This document shows positions 24,678 through 32,363 of a stretch of 52,129 bases of DNA, piece by piece (within the stretch, counting starts at the first letter, position 1; each line of letters starts with the position of its first letter). Position numbers and translations under genes: made by a program. The stretch covers positions 1-52,129 of the forward strand of contig NZ_JAJALK010000027.1 in assembly GCF_020523825.1 (NCBI RefSeq), given 5' to 3'. The DNA is from Methylobacterium brachiatum (GTDB lineage Bacteria > Pseudomonadota > Alphaproteobacteria > Rhizobiales > Beijerinckiaceae). The notes beneath the pieces were generated by a model. The model ran no database searches. It saw nothing but the letters and a program-made list of their open reading frames with translations, and was not told where the DNA came from.

Positions 24678-25337
24678 ATGACCGAGCGACTACTGGACAG
24701 CTCCTCCGCGATCGCTGAGCGCATCGCAGCGCTCGGCTCGGCACATATCACGCGGTTAGAAGCTTATGCAGAAACTTTGCGCGCGTCGCACGGAGAGGTC
24801 CCACACTTCGATCCGTTCGACGGTGGGGTCGACGCCCGGCTGCTGTTTCTCCTTGCAACCCCGGGGCCGAGCTTGGCACCGATTCGATTTACCTCGCGAG
24901 ACAATCCGACGGGCACAGCGAGAACTTTAAGACGGCTTTTTGCGGCCGCAGGAATTCCGCGCCGTGAAAGCGTGCTCTGGAACGCGGTACCATGGATCCT
25001 CCTGCGCAGGGGGCGGACCCTCGGCGTGCCTTCCGCACACGATAGGGCGGCGGCTCGTGCAGTTCTTCCCGATCTGCTCGAACTATTGCCTCGACTGGAG
25101 GCGGTGGTCCTTCTGGGAGCTGAAGCAAGCACCCTGGCCGATCGGGTGCAAGAACGCGTGCCGATCGTCTTTATGGCACCGCATCCAAGCCCGGCAAATC
25201 TGGCTGCAGATCAAACCGCGTTCGCTCGCCTCGAGCGCGCTTTCATGGAAGTAAGTGCCGTTAGTCGAAGGTCGGCGCAACCCACCGGCGCCCCGGACAT
25301 TAAACAGAGAGCGTTACGCAGCGGGGCCATTGAATGA
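24678..25337 (+). CDS. Uracil-DNA glycosylase-superfamily protein
   Basis: A 219-residue protein with features of the uracil-DNA glycosylase fold: LLFLLATPGPSLAP near residue 55, LWNAVPW near 98 and the C-terminal APHPSPAN motif near 177, where the His is catalytic in the superfamily. It would remove uracil or a damaged base from DNA. Its stop overlaps the start of a small membrane protein in ATGA. The pairing with sulfite genes is odd, though bisulfite deaminates cytosine to uracil, which could give it a role here. Confidence 0.72.
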   Translation: MTERLLDSSSAIAERIAALGSAHITRLEAYAETLRASHGEVPHFDPFDGGVDARLLFLLATPGPSLAPIRFTSRDNPTGTARTLRRLFAAAGIPRRESVLWNAVPWILLRRGRTLGVPSAHDRAAARAVLPDLLELLPRLEAVVLLGAEASTLADRVQERVPIVFMAPHPSPANLAADQTAFARLERAFMEVSAVSRRSAQPTGAPDIKQRALRSGAIE

Positions 25338-25477
25338 CCGAGAAGCGCATCGTCGAGACCGTCGATCAGGCACGGCAAGGCGAGACGTCCAATCGCATGC
25401 GCTGGGTGCTGCTCGCGACGATGATTCTGACGATCGCGGGTGTCGGTGCGGCCTGGGTTTGGATCATTAACGTCTGA
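25334..25477 (+). CDS. Small single-helix membrane protein, copy 2
   Basis: Forty-seven residues with a polar N-terminus (VDQARQGETSNRMRWV) and one hydrophobic helix (LLATMILTIAGVGAAWVWI). It is a paralogue of 20699-20839. It overlaps the glycosylase-like gene by four bases and ends 18 bp before the convergent TDT exporter stop. Function unknown. Confidence 0.68.
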   Translation: MTEKRIVETVDQARQGETSNRMRWVLLATMILTIAGVGAAWVWIINV

Positions 25478-25495
25478 CGGCGACGCGCGCGCCGC

Positions 25496-26656
25496 TCAGT
25501 GAGGCGACTTTGCGGCGAGGCAGGGCGCGACGAAGAGCTCGCCCCGGTAGGCGCCGCGCAGGGTCAGAGCGGCCACGACGACCCAGATCAGACCGAGCAG
25601 CATGACAAGGAGTGCACCGAGCCATGCGAAGCCGCTCACGCCTACCGTGTCGCCGAGCTGCAAAGTTGCGAGGCTGTAGACGCCGAGCGGGAAGATGTAG
25701 CCCCACCAGCCTAGATTGAACGGCACGCCGGCACGGACATACTGCACAGTCACCGCAAGTGAGAGCTGCAGCCACCATGCGCCGTAGCCCCACAGGATCA
25801 ATGCGCCGATCAGGCCGACGAGCCGTAGCGTGTCGGGCGCAGCGGGAAGGCCGTGGCCGGCGAGGATATTTCCTCCAGTTTGTCCAAGCACCAGCAGGCC
25901 GAGCGCACCCGTTCCGAGCGGGCCGAGCGACAGCCAGCTGGATGCGGCCATCTCGCGTGGCGGTAGGTTGTGCAGCGCCATGCGCAGCACTAGGATCGCC
26001 AAAATGCTCAAAGCGAGCGGCACCGAGACGCCCCAAAGCACGAAGCTCGTGACGATTACCGCGAGCTGTTGGCTAGGATCGGACAGCACTGGCGCGAGCA
26101 ATCCGCCGGTGACCGCGACGACCTCCGCGGCGACGACCGGTAGCAGCCACACGGCTGTCATCTGGTCGATGCGATGCTCTTGACGCGTGAACATCAGGTA
26201 GGGGATCGCCACCGCGCAGATCACCGAGAGCGCAACGTCAAGCCACCACAGTGGCAGCACGATGTCCGCCGGCGCGAGACCGAGACAGTTCGGCCCGAAG
26301 TTCAGGAGGCCGTTGAGCAACGTTGCCAACGACATTGGAATAGCGCCGAAGAACATCGACACAGTCGAGTCGCCGAAGATCCGGCTTGCCTCCTTGAAGA
26401 AGAAGATCCAGCGCGCCGCGTAGAGTAGACAGCAGGCCGCAAAGATGGCACCCGCCGCGACCCAGAGGCCGAACGAAACGGCGGCAAGCACCGCATGCAT
26501 GGCCGACAACCGATCGAGCGCGAGCGCCACAACTCCCGTGCCCATCACCACCGTGAACCAGTTCGGCGTGAACTGCCGGATCACGTCGTGCGGATGCTGG
26601 AGCCGTGATAGAGGCTTCAGGCCAGAGCTTATGGCTAGCAGGTCGGGATCGGACAA
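25496..26656 (-). CDS. TDT-family transporter (SSU1-like sulfite efflux / tellurite-resistance type)
   Basis: A 386-residue protein with about ten membrane segments, of the tellurite-resistance/dicarboxylate transporter family: FTPNWFTVVMGTGVVALAL near residue 30, and NLGWWGYIFPLGVYSLAT near 320. Yeast SSU1 of this family exports sulfite, and the plasmid context supports the same role. The TTG at 26656 has GGAG seven bases upstream; GTG at 26701 gives 15 more residues. The 20-bp dyad shared with sorA lies about 90 bp upstream of the TTG. Confidence 0.82.
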   Translation of the reverse strand: MSDPDLLAISSGLKPLSRLQHPHDVIRQFTPNWFTVVMGTGVVALALDRLSAMHAVLAAVSFGLWVAAGAIFAACCLLYAARWIFFFKEASRIFGDSTVSMFFGAIPMSLATLLNGLLNFGPNCLGLAPADIVLPLWWLDVALSVICAVAIPYLMFTRQEHRIDQMTAVWLLPVVAAEVVAVTGGLLAPVLSDPSQQLAVIVTSFVLWGVSVPLALSILAILVLRMALHNLPPREMAASSWLSLGPLGTGALGLLVLGQTGGNILAGHGLPAAPDTLRLVGLIGALILWGYGAWWLQLSLAVTVQYVRAGVPFNLGWWGYIFPLGVYSLATLQLGDTVGVSGFAWLGALLVMLLGLIWVVVAALTLRGAYRGELFVAPCLAAKSPH

Positions 26657-26745
26657 AGGATGACTCCGCAGCCAAGTACATGCCGCAAGGTCCACTAGCA
26701 CCAGGCAACGGTATGCACCGTACCATTCTTGCGAACGATCCGATC

Positions 26746-26765
26746 AATCTATTTTATAGATCATT
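26746..26765. promoter_or_regulatory. Candidate operator upstream of the TDT exporter, shared with sorA
   Basis: AATCTATTTTATAGATCATT contains a perfect 6-3-6 dyad (ATCTAT-TTT-ATAGAT) and matches 5678-5697 at 19 of 20 bases. Both copies lie upstream of a minus-strand gene for sulfite handling, in the same orientation. The LysR gene at 3097-3993 is the most likely plasmid-coded binder. Confidence 0.55.
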
Positions 26766-26941
26766 TTAAGCATATTACACTGTTAGACCAAACACTTGAC
26801 GACGCATAGGTTCCTTACATCGCCACACAACGCGATCTAACATGAACAAAATTAAATTTATAAAATACACGCTTAGCACTGTCATTCGAACCGTCCCTCT
26901 CGCATTTATGTCGACAACAATGTGATTAGGCGTGGAATAAG

Positions 26942-27590
26942 GGCTCTGACGCAATCTCGCTGATCATGGAGGCGTGAGGCCGATCAGGCGAGCTTGCAGC
27001 AGGTCAATCTTGCCGCGGCCGTACATCTGACGCTTCACCAGCTTGAGTTTGGTGATCTGCCCTTCAGTCTGGCCGTTTGACCATGGCAACGTGATCGCCG
27101 CCAGAACCGCAGGTTTGTCCTGACCCACGCCGCGGGCGAACGATGCGACGAGGCCTGTGCCAGCACGCGTGAGCCACCCTTCGAGCCTATCCGGTGCCAT
27201 CGGTCGGACCATCGTCTGGAAAGCGCTCACCATCTCGCGCGCCTCCACCAGCGCCGGCACACTGCCCTCGACGGGGGCCACGGTCAGCGTCTCCGCCCTG
27301 GTCAAGCGGTCGCGACCCGTCGTCAGCCATCGCGCCAGGGTTCGTGCCGACGGCACGCGCTGCAGCCGTTCGATCTTGGCCTGCTCGGCGCGTCGACGCC
27401 GCGTCGCCCATTTCCCAACCACGCGCAGCGATCCTCGGAAGCCCTGTTCTTTCGCCCTGCGCCAAAGCTCCGTCGCGTTGCGGCTGCCAGCCTCCCACTG
27501 GGCATCGAGCCAAGGCAGATAGGCGTCGAGCGAGCTTTGTCGGACCTGGAAGACGTCGGTACGCTCGCCGCGCAGGACCGCACGCTCGTC
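26942..27590 (-). pseudogene. ISL3-family transposase, C-terminal fragment with element end
   Basis: About 210 residues read as the end of an ISL3 transposase, with the characteristic WSNGQTEGQITKLKLVKRQM motif near the C-terminus (stop at 26964). The element end is visible on the plus strand at 26942 as GGCTCTGACGCAATCT, similar to the end at 24474-24457. The N-terminal part is missing; at about 27590 the frame switches to an IS3 orfA start. Confidence 0.7.
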
Positions 27591-27652
27591 TGCGCCAATC
27601 GCACCGCCTCAGCACGAAACTCAGGGGTAAAGGTTTGCTTCCGGTCTGCCAT
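27580..27652 (-). pseudogene. IS3-family orfA fragment
   Basis: Only about 24 residues remain: MADRKQTFTPEFRAEAVRLA, the usual start of IS3-type orfA proteins, with ATG at 27652. The frame then enters the ISL3 fragment. It marks the junction of two broken insertion sequences. Confidence 0.6.
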
Positions 27653-27723
27653 CGGAACCCTCCTCCTCCTCCAGGAAAAGAGCTCTCCACTCTTGCGGAG
27701 CAAGTCAAGGCACCTGGTTCTCC

Positions 27724-28530
27724 TTAGCGCCGGATGCCGCGCGTGACCCAATATTCACGGGGCACGCAAATTCCAAGCGGAGTTGAGAACCCCTCATGGA
27801 AGGCGATGAAATCTCGGCGCAGTTCCGCGCGGCGACTCTCGTCCAGGCTGACGGCGAGGGCCTTGGTCGGGCCGTAGCCGTTGGAGAACGTCTCCCACGC
27901 CGCCTCGGCGTTCGGTTCCCGGTAGAACGACACGCCCTTTTCGAAAGCGAGGTCGAAATCCCTGCCTAACAGCTTCTCGATCCGCTCCGTGCGGCCCCAC
28001 TCGAATGGCGAGGGCGGGGCCGGAGTGGGCGGCGGTGACATGTAGGGCTTCATCACCATGAACATCTTGAACAGGTTGCTGTCCGAGAGCCAGGTGGTAA
28101 GCGCGATGCGCCCGCCCTTGCGGCAGACCCGTGCCAGCTCAGCTGCTGCGGCCTCCGGGCGGCTGGCGAACATCACACCACAGGTGGAAATCACCGCATC
28201 GAACTCGCCGTCCGCAAAAGGCAGCTTCTCAGCGTCGCCGGTCTGATAGGTGATGGATAGCCCTTCCTCTGTGGCACGCTGGGTCGCAAACGCGATCAGG
28301 TCGGCGCTGATGTCCGCGCCGATCACCTGAGCCCCGCGCTTGGCGACCAGGCGCGAGGTCCAGCCGGTGCCGGTCGCCAGGTCAAGGATCTTTTCACCGG
28401 GCTTGGGGTCGAGACGCAGCACGCAATGCTCGATGCTGTCGGCGATGCCCCGGCTGATCTCGTCATAACGTCCGCCGCCGGAGTTCCAGACGCCGGCCGG
28501 CTTCTCGTTGTGGGGCTGGATACTGCTCAT
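27724..28530 (-). CDS. Class I SAM-dependent methyltransferase (UbiE-like)
   Basis: A 268-residue methyltransferase. The SAM-binding motif I is KILDLATGTGWTSRLVAKRG near residue 47, with GADIS as the acidic loop and VISTCGVMFA as motif IV. Substrate unknown. GGAGG precedes the ATG. It is the last of three minus-strand genes (methyltransferase, nucleoside phosphorylase, this one), 30 bp after the phosphorylase stop, and its own end lies beside the IS remnants. Confidence 0.83.
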   Translation of the reverse strand: MSSIQPHNEKPAGVWNSGGGRYDEISRGIADSIEHCVLRLDPKPGEKILDLATGTGWTSRLVAKRGAQVIGADISADLIAFATQRATEEGLSITYQTGDAEKLPFADGEFDAVISTCGVMFASRPEAAAAELARVCRKGGRIALTTWLSDSNLFKMFMVMKPYMSPPPTPAPPSPFEWGRTERIEKLLGRDFDLAFEKGVSFYREPNAEAAWETFSNGYGPTKALAVSLDESRRAELRRDFIAFHEGFSTPLGICVPREYWVTRGIRR

Positions 28531-28560
28531 GGTAGCCTCCGGATGTGAGGAACCGGCGCG

Positions 28561-29379
28561 CTATCGCTCGGCGTACAGCCAAGCGTCCGCGACGGCATGA
28601 ACCAGGGCGAGGGAAGCGGTGGCTCCGTTAGCCTCGCCTTTCTCGAAATCCCCGGCCTGGCCCATCTGGTTGGTGACGTGCGCGAAGCACAGCACGGCCT
28701 TCGCACGCGCCTGGGCGAAGGCGTAGAGCGCTGCCGCCTCCATTTCGACCGCCAGGATGCCCGCCGCTCGCGCAGCGGTGATCGCCTCGGCGGTCTCGCG
28801 GTAGGGCGCATCGGTGGTCCAGGTCGCCCCGCGCTCGACCGGCTCCCCTACGTTTGCCAAGGCTGGACTGATCGCCGCCATCAGGGTCGGATCGGCTTCG
28901 GCGTAATCATCGGCCGGCAAGTAGTGGTAGCTGGTGCCCTCGTCGCGCAACGCCCGCTCGATCAGGATGAAATACGGCGGGGGCCGCAAGGCGGTGATCT
29001 GCCCGGACGAGGTGATGCTGACGAGCAGGCGGCAGCCTGAGGCGAACATCTGCTCCGCCACCAGAACAGCATAGGACGCGCCAACGGCACAGCCGATGAT
29101 GCCGTACTCGCGCCCGCCCTGCTCGAAGCAGTCCATCTCGCTATGATAGCAGGCCCACCCATCAACGGGCCGGGCGCGGCCGGTGGCGCGCAGGTAGCGG
29201 ACCATATCGCCGTCCGGGTCGAGGATGCAGACCTCGGGTACGGGGGTATCGGGAAGGTCTTTCTGGCGGCGCGCCTCGCGTAGGAGGTTTTGCGGCGTGA
29301 ATGCGGACGCGGCCTTGGGGTGCTTGTCGCGCAGGATCGGCGGGAGGGCGCGGAGGTTGTGATTGCTCATGCCATTCAT
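28561..29379 (-). CDS. Nucleoside phosphorylase
   Basis: A 272-residue protein of the purine nucleoside/uridine phosphorylase superfamily: GIIGCAVGASYAVLVAEQM near residue 95, LLVSITSSGQI after it, and the family motif AVEMEAAALYAFAQ near 225 that binds the ribose. It would split a nucleoside with phosphate. The start ATG at 29379 overlaps the previous stop in ATGA. Between two methyltransferases it might recycle methylthioadenosine or a modified nucleoside, but the substrate cannot be told from sequence. Confidence 0.82.
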   Translation of the reverse strand: MNGMSNHNLRALPPILRDKHPKAASAFTPQNLLREARRQKDLPDTPVPEVCILDPDGDMVRYLRATGRARPVDGWACYHSEMDCFEQGGREYGIIGCAVGASYAVLVAEQMFASGCRLLVSITSSGQITALRPPPYFILIERALRDEGTSYHYLPADDYAEADPTLMAAISPALANVGEPVERGATWTTDAPYRETAEAITAARAAGILAVEMEAAALYAFAQARAKAVLCFAHVTNQMGQAGDFEKGEANGATASLALVHAVADAWLYAER

Positions 29380-30014
29380 GCGGAGACGTGCCGGAACACG
29401 CTGAACTGGAACTGCTGCAGCGCACCCCAAGGGGTGGTGTGGGTGTGCTGCTGAGCGCTTACGGGCACGAACGCGGGGCCCAGGGTTCGGGCGAGGCTGT
29501 CGGCGTCGTAGCGCGCTACCGGCAGGCCGCTGCACCGCTCCGGTCCGTCCGGCACGAAAGTCGCCATAACGGCGTGCCCTCCGGGTTTGAGAAAGCGCCG
29601 CAGGCGGGACAGGTACGCCACCCGGTCGACCTCCTCGACTAGAAAATGGAACGTCGCCCGGTCGTGCCACACGTCATAGGTCTGCGGTGGCTCCCAAGTG
29701 GTCACGTCGGCGGCGATCCAGCAGATACGCCCGGCCGCCTCGCCCATTCGCGCCTTTGCAGCGGTCAGGGCTGCTTCGGACAGGTCAACTACGGTGATGT
29801 TTTGAAAGCCGCGCTCCAAGAGGGCGTCCGCGAGGCATGACGCCCCCCCGCCCAGGTCCACGATGGCGGCTTCCGGAGAGGCAGCAGCCTGCGTGATAAG
29901 GTCGAGAGACGGCTGGGGGCTGTCCTGAAACCAGCTCACCTCGCGCTCGCCCTTGGCGGTGTAGGTGCGTTGCCAATGAGTGCGACGGTCCTCCGCGTCC
30001 ATGGCGGCTACCAT
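29376..30014 (-). CDS. Class I SAM-dependent methyltransferase
   Basis: A 212-residue methyltransferase with N-terminal HWQRTYTAKGEREVSWFQDS and SAM motif IVDLGGGASCLADALLERG near residue 58. Proteins of this kind resemble the thiopurine methyltransferase/TehB group, acting on small molecules. Met at 30014 is used; Met at 30002 is also possible. It starts about 105 bp from the divergent ArsR-rhodanese gene, which probably controls it. Confidence 0.8.
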   Translation of the reverse strand: MVAAMDAEDRRTHWQRTYTAKGEREVSWFQDSPQPSLDLITQAAASPEAAIVDLGGGASCLADALLERGFQNITVVDLSEAALTAAKARMGEAAGRICWIAADVTTWEPPQTYDVWHDRATFHFLVEEVDRVAYLSRLRRFLKPGGHAVMATFVPDGPERCSGLPVARYDADSLARTLGPAFVPVSAQQHTHTTPWGALQQFQFSVFRHVSA

Positions 30015-30118
30015 CCGGCTCGCAAAATGCGTTGCTTCCTCATAGACTTGTCCTCCTCCCTTGAGAGGCTCAAACTCATTCAATCGTTCTGCTGAATGTT
30101 CTGACGTTGAGAGGTGTC

Positions 30119-30784
30119 GTGTCAAGTGTGGGACCGAAACAGGCGATCTTCGCCAGCCTGGCCGAAATCGCGCAGGCGCTCGGTCACGCGAACCGATTGG
30201 AACTCCTAGAGCACCTGGGCCAGGGCGAGCGCAGCGTGGAGGAGTTGGCCGCAAGGGCCTCGCTGACGTTCGCCAACGCCTCTCGGCACCTGCAAATCCT
30301 GCGGCGGGCCTCCCTGGTCGCGACGCGCCGCGACGGCAAGCGTGTGCTCTACCGCCTGGCTGGGGAAGGTGAGGTGATCGCGTTGCTGAAAGCTCTCAGC
30401 CAGGTTGGCGAGCGCAATATGGCGGAGGTCGAGCGGGTGATGACCGCCTACTTCCGCGCCCGCGATGCGATGGAGCCGGTCTCCCGGTCCGAGTTGACCG
30501 AGCGCCTGGAAAGCGAGCTGGTAACGGTGCTGGATGTGCGCCCGGAAAGCGAGTTCCGGTTGGGGCATTTGCCGCGCGCGCTCAACATCCCCTGGCCGGA
30601 ACTGGAGCAGCGATTAAACGAGCTGCCGCCGGATCGTGAGGTGGTTGCCTACTGCCGGGGGCCGTACTGCGTTCTGTCGTTCGAGACGGTCGCGGTCCTC
30701 CGCGCGCGCGGCTTCACGGTGCACCGGCTGGAGGACGGTTTTCCGGAGTGGAAGGCTGCTGGGCTACCGGTTGAGGCCGCATAA
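30119..30784 (+). CDS. ArsR-family regulator fused to a rhodanese domain
   Basis: A 221-residue fusion. Residues 10-95 are an ArsR winged helix (ALGHANRLELLEHL, then LTFANASRHLQILRRASLV). Residues 125-220 are a rhodanese with active-site loop CRGPYC (Cys179, Cys184). The rhodanese Cys can take a sulfane sulfur, so the protein may be a persulfide-responsive regulator. GTG at 30119 has GAGAGG upstream. It is divergent from the methyltransferase-phosphorylase set. Confidence 0.85.
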   Translation: MSSVGPKQAIFASLAEIAQALGHANRLELLEHLGQGERSVEELAARASLTFANASRHLQILRRASLVATRRDGKRVLYRLAGEGEVIALLKALSQVGERNMAEVERVMTAYFRARDAMEPVSRSELTERLESELVTVLDVRPESEFRLGHLPRALNIPWPELEQRLNELPPDREVVAYCRGPYCVLSFETVAVLRARGFTVHRLEDGFPEWKAAGLPVEAA

Positions 30785-30941
30785 CGCTTCTAGTCCTGGC
30801 TCTTACGGTCCGCTGCATCCGTTATGCGACCAGCACAACATATTGATCGCGCAAAATGGTACGGTTTCGCGCGGTTGCAGCCTGCCCGACAAGCCTTTGA
30901 CAGAACACAGTCCCGATCGCGCAGAAGGGTGCGCTCAAAAC

Positions 30942-30959
30942 GGCTCGATTAGGGTATGC
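30942..30959 (+). repeat. 18-bp direct repeat, left of the mer module
   Basis: GGCTCGATTAGGGTATGC here matches GGTTCGATTTGGGTATGC at 32243-32260 at 16 of 18 bases, in the same orientation. The two copies bracket the MerR, MerT and GDCC genes. A serine recombinase gene follows the right copy, so both may be parts of a recombination site. Confidence 0.55.
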
Positions 30960-31060
30960 GGATCGCAACTCGCACCATCGGTTCGTTATGGATGCGCCTT
31001 TAACGGACCGCTATTCTCGGCTGCTCTAACCTAATTCGGACCTTCAAAAGGGTTGGGCTA

Positions 31061-31474
31061 TCACATCGGAGCATCGAGCATATCGAGGACCGGGCAGGCA
31101 GGCGTCGGCGTACCGCTGCACTGGTCGATCGTGTTGCTCAGGATGCTCTCAAGCCGTGCGAGATGGGCGAGTTTGGTGCGGACCTCGGATAGGTGCGCAC
31201 TGGCAATGTCCCGGACCTCGGCACAGGATCGGTGACCGGGCGCGGCCAACGTCAGCAAGGCCCGGATATCCTCGATCCCGAAACCCAACGCGCGAGCGTG
31301 ACGGATGAACGCCAAGCGCTGGACGTGGGCCGAATCGTAGGCCCGGTGACCGCCTCCGGTGCGGGCAGGCGGTGGCATGAGCCCGATGCGCTCGTAGTAG
31401 CGGACCGTCTCCAGATTGACCCCGGCTGCCGCCGCAAGCTGCCCGATGGAGAGGCCGCGCGGACCCGTGACCAT
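31061..31474 (-). CDS. merR: MerR mercury-responsive regulator
   Basis: A 137-residue MerR-family regulator with the HTH at residues 8-30 (IGQLAAAAGVNLETVRYYE) and the three mercury-binding cysteines in place: Cys84 (HRSCAEV), Cys119 and Cys127 (DQCSGTPTPACPV). It represses and activates the divergent merT promoter by twisting the DNA between -35 and -10. The ATG is 10 bp from the operator dyad. Confidence 0.88.
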   Translation of the reverse strand: MVTGPRGLSIGQLAAAAGVNLETVRYYERIGLMPPPARTGGGHRAYDSAHVQRLAFIRHARALGFGIEDIRALLTLAAPGHRSCAEVRDIASAHLSEVRTKLAHLARLESILSNTIDQCSGTPTPACPVLDMLDAPM

Positions 31475-31481
31475 TTTCCTC

Positions 31482-31512
31482 TTGATCCCGTAGTGGCTAC
31501 GGGATGCAGAGT
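31482..31512 (+). promoter_or_regulatory. MerR-type promoter/operator of merT
   Basis: The dyad ATCCCGTAG-N3-CTACGGGAT (31485-31505) is perfect and lies in a promoter with -35 TTGATC (31482-31487) and a weak -10 about 19 bp away (CAGAGT, 31507-31512). The long spacer with a central dyad is the hallmark of MerR-controlled promoters. Confidence 0.75.
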
Positions 31513-31521
31513 GGCACGATC

Positions 31522-31956
31522 ATGACCGACACACCATCCATAGCGGCCTCTGCGAGATCCGCCCCACGTCCGCGGGACAGCCTGCCGGTTCCTGCGGGGA
31601 GCTGGTTTGCCGGGCTGGGCACGGTCGCCGGGCTGGGGGCGCTTGCGGCATCATCCTGCTGCGCCCTGCCGATGGCGCTCGCCGGTCTCGGCGCGACGGG
31701 GGCTGTGTTCGGCGGGTTGACGATGTTGGCGAGCATACGGCCGCTCCTGCTCGGCGGGGCCGCTCTGGCCCTCCTTGTGGGCTGGGCGCTGTTCTTCCGC
31801 CGCCGGGCAACGGCCTGCGCCATGGCTGGTCCATATGCCAGCACCGGACCATCACGGCGCACGGCTGTCTTGCTCGGGATGGGGACGGCGCTGGTTGCCT
31901 TGGCGCTTGTATGGGAACCCTACCTTGAGCCCGCGGTGCTCAGGGCCATGCGGTGA
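31522..31956 (+). CDS. merT: MerT-like mercuric ion transport protein
   Basis: A 144-residue membrane protein with three hydrophobic segments. The mercury-binding vicinal pair Cys46-Cys47 (ASSCCALPM) is in the first helix, as in MerT, and another Cys is in the loop (TACAMAG). It takes Hg(II) into the cytoplasm. The start at 31522 is used since the ATG at 31504 lies inside the operator. No merP or merA follows. Confidence 0.82.
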   Translation: MTDTPSIAASARSAPRPRDSLPVPAGSWFAGLGTVAGLGALAASSCCALPMALAGLGATGAVFGGLTMLASIRPLLLGGAALALLVGWALFFRRRATACAMAGPYASTGPSRRTAVLLGMGTALVALALVWEPYLEPAVLRAMR

Positions 31957-32189
31957 AGCGGATGCAGCTTCAGTCCACTCTCACATGCCCCCGCTGCGGC
32001 CATCAGGCGACGGAAACGATGCCGACCGACGCATGCCAGTTCTTCTACGAGTGCACCGGATGCGGTGCGCTCCTGCGCCCGAATGCAGGCGACTGCTGCG
32101 TCTTCTGTTCCTTCGGCGACGTACCCTGTCCGCCGATCCAAGAGGCCCGTGAGAGCGGACAACCTGCGCGCTGCTGCTCGGAATCATAG
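31953..32189 (+). CDS. Small GDCC-motif zinc-ribbon-like protein of mer regions
   Basis: A 78-residue cysteine-rich protein with CPRCGHQ, ECTGCG and the signature GDCCVFCSFGDVPCPPIQ, seen in a small family found in mercury resistance regions. It may bind mercury or another thiophilic metal. GTG at 31953 overlaps the merT stop; ATG at 31962 is an alternative. Confidence 0.78.
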   Translation: MKRMQLQSTLTCPRCGHQATETMPTDACQFFYECTGCGALLRPNAGDCCVFCSFGDVPCPPIQEARESGQPARCCSES

Positions 32190-32242
32190 CGACCAACCCA
32201 ACCGAACATAGCTGCTGCCCACCCGAGGCAGTCGATCCTCAT

Positions 32243-32349
32243 GGTTCGATTTGGGTATGCCTCAATCGAACTGGACGATTAGCAGTCTCATATAATCAGC
32301 TTGACCATTCAAATCGAACCACTATCATGATACCTATTCTAATCGAACC
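32243..32349. repeat. Cluster of AATCGAAC-type repeats before the serine recombinase
   Basis: Four copies of an AATCGAAC(C/T) motif lie here: inverted at 32243-32252 and direct at 32263-32272, 32311-32320 and 32340-32349, in AT-rich sequence. They end 15 bp before the recombinase start. This is the layout of a resolvase res site with sub-sites. The first copy is part of the 18-bp repeat that brackets the mer genes. Confidence 0.5.
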
Positions 32350-32363
32350 GGTTGGCGGGTTTC

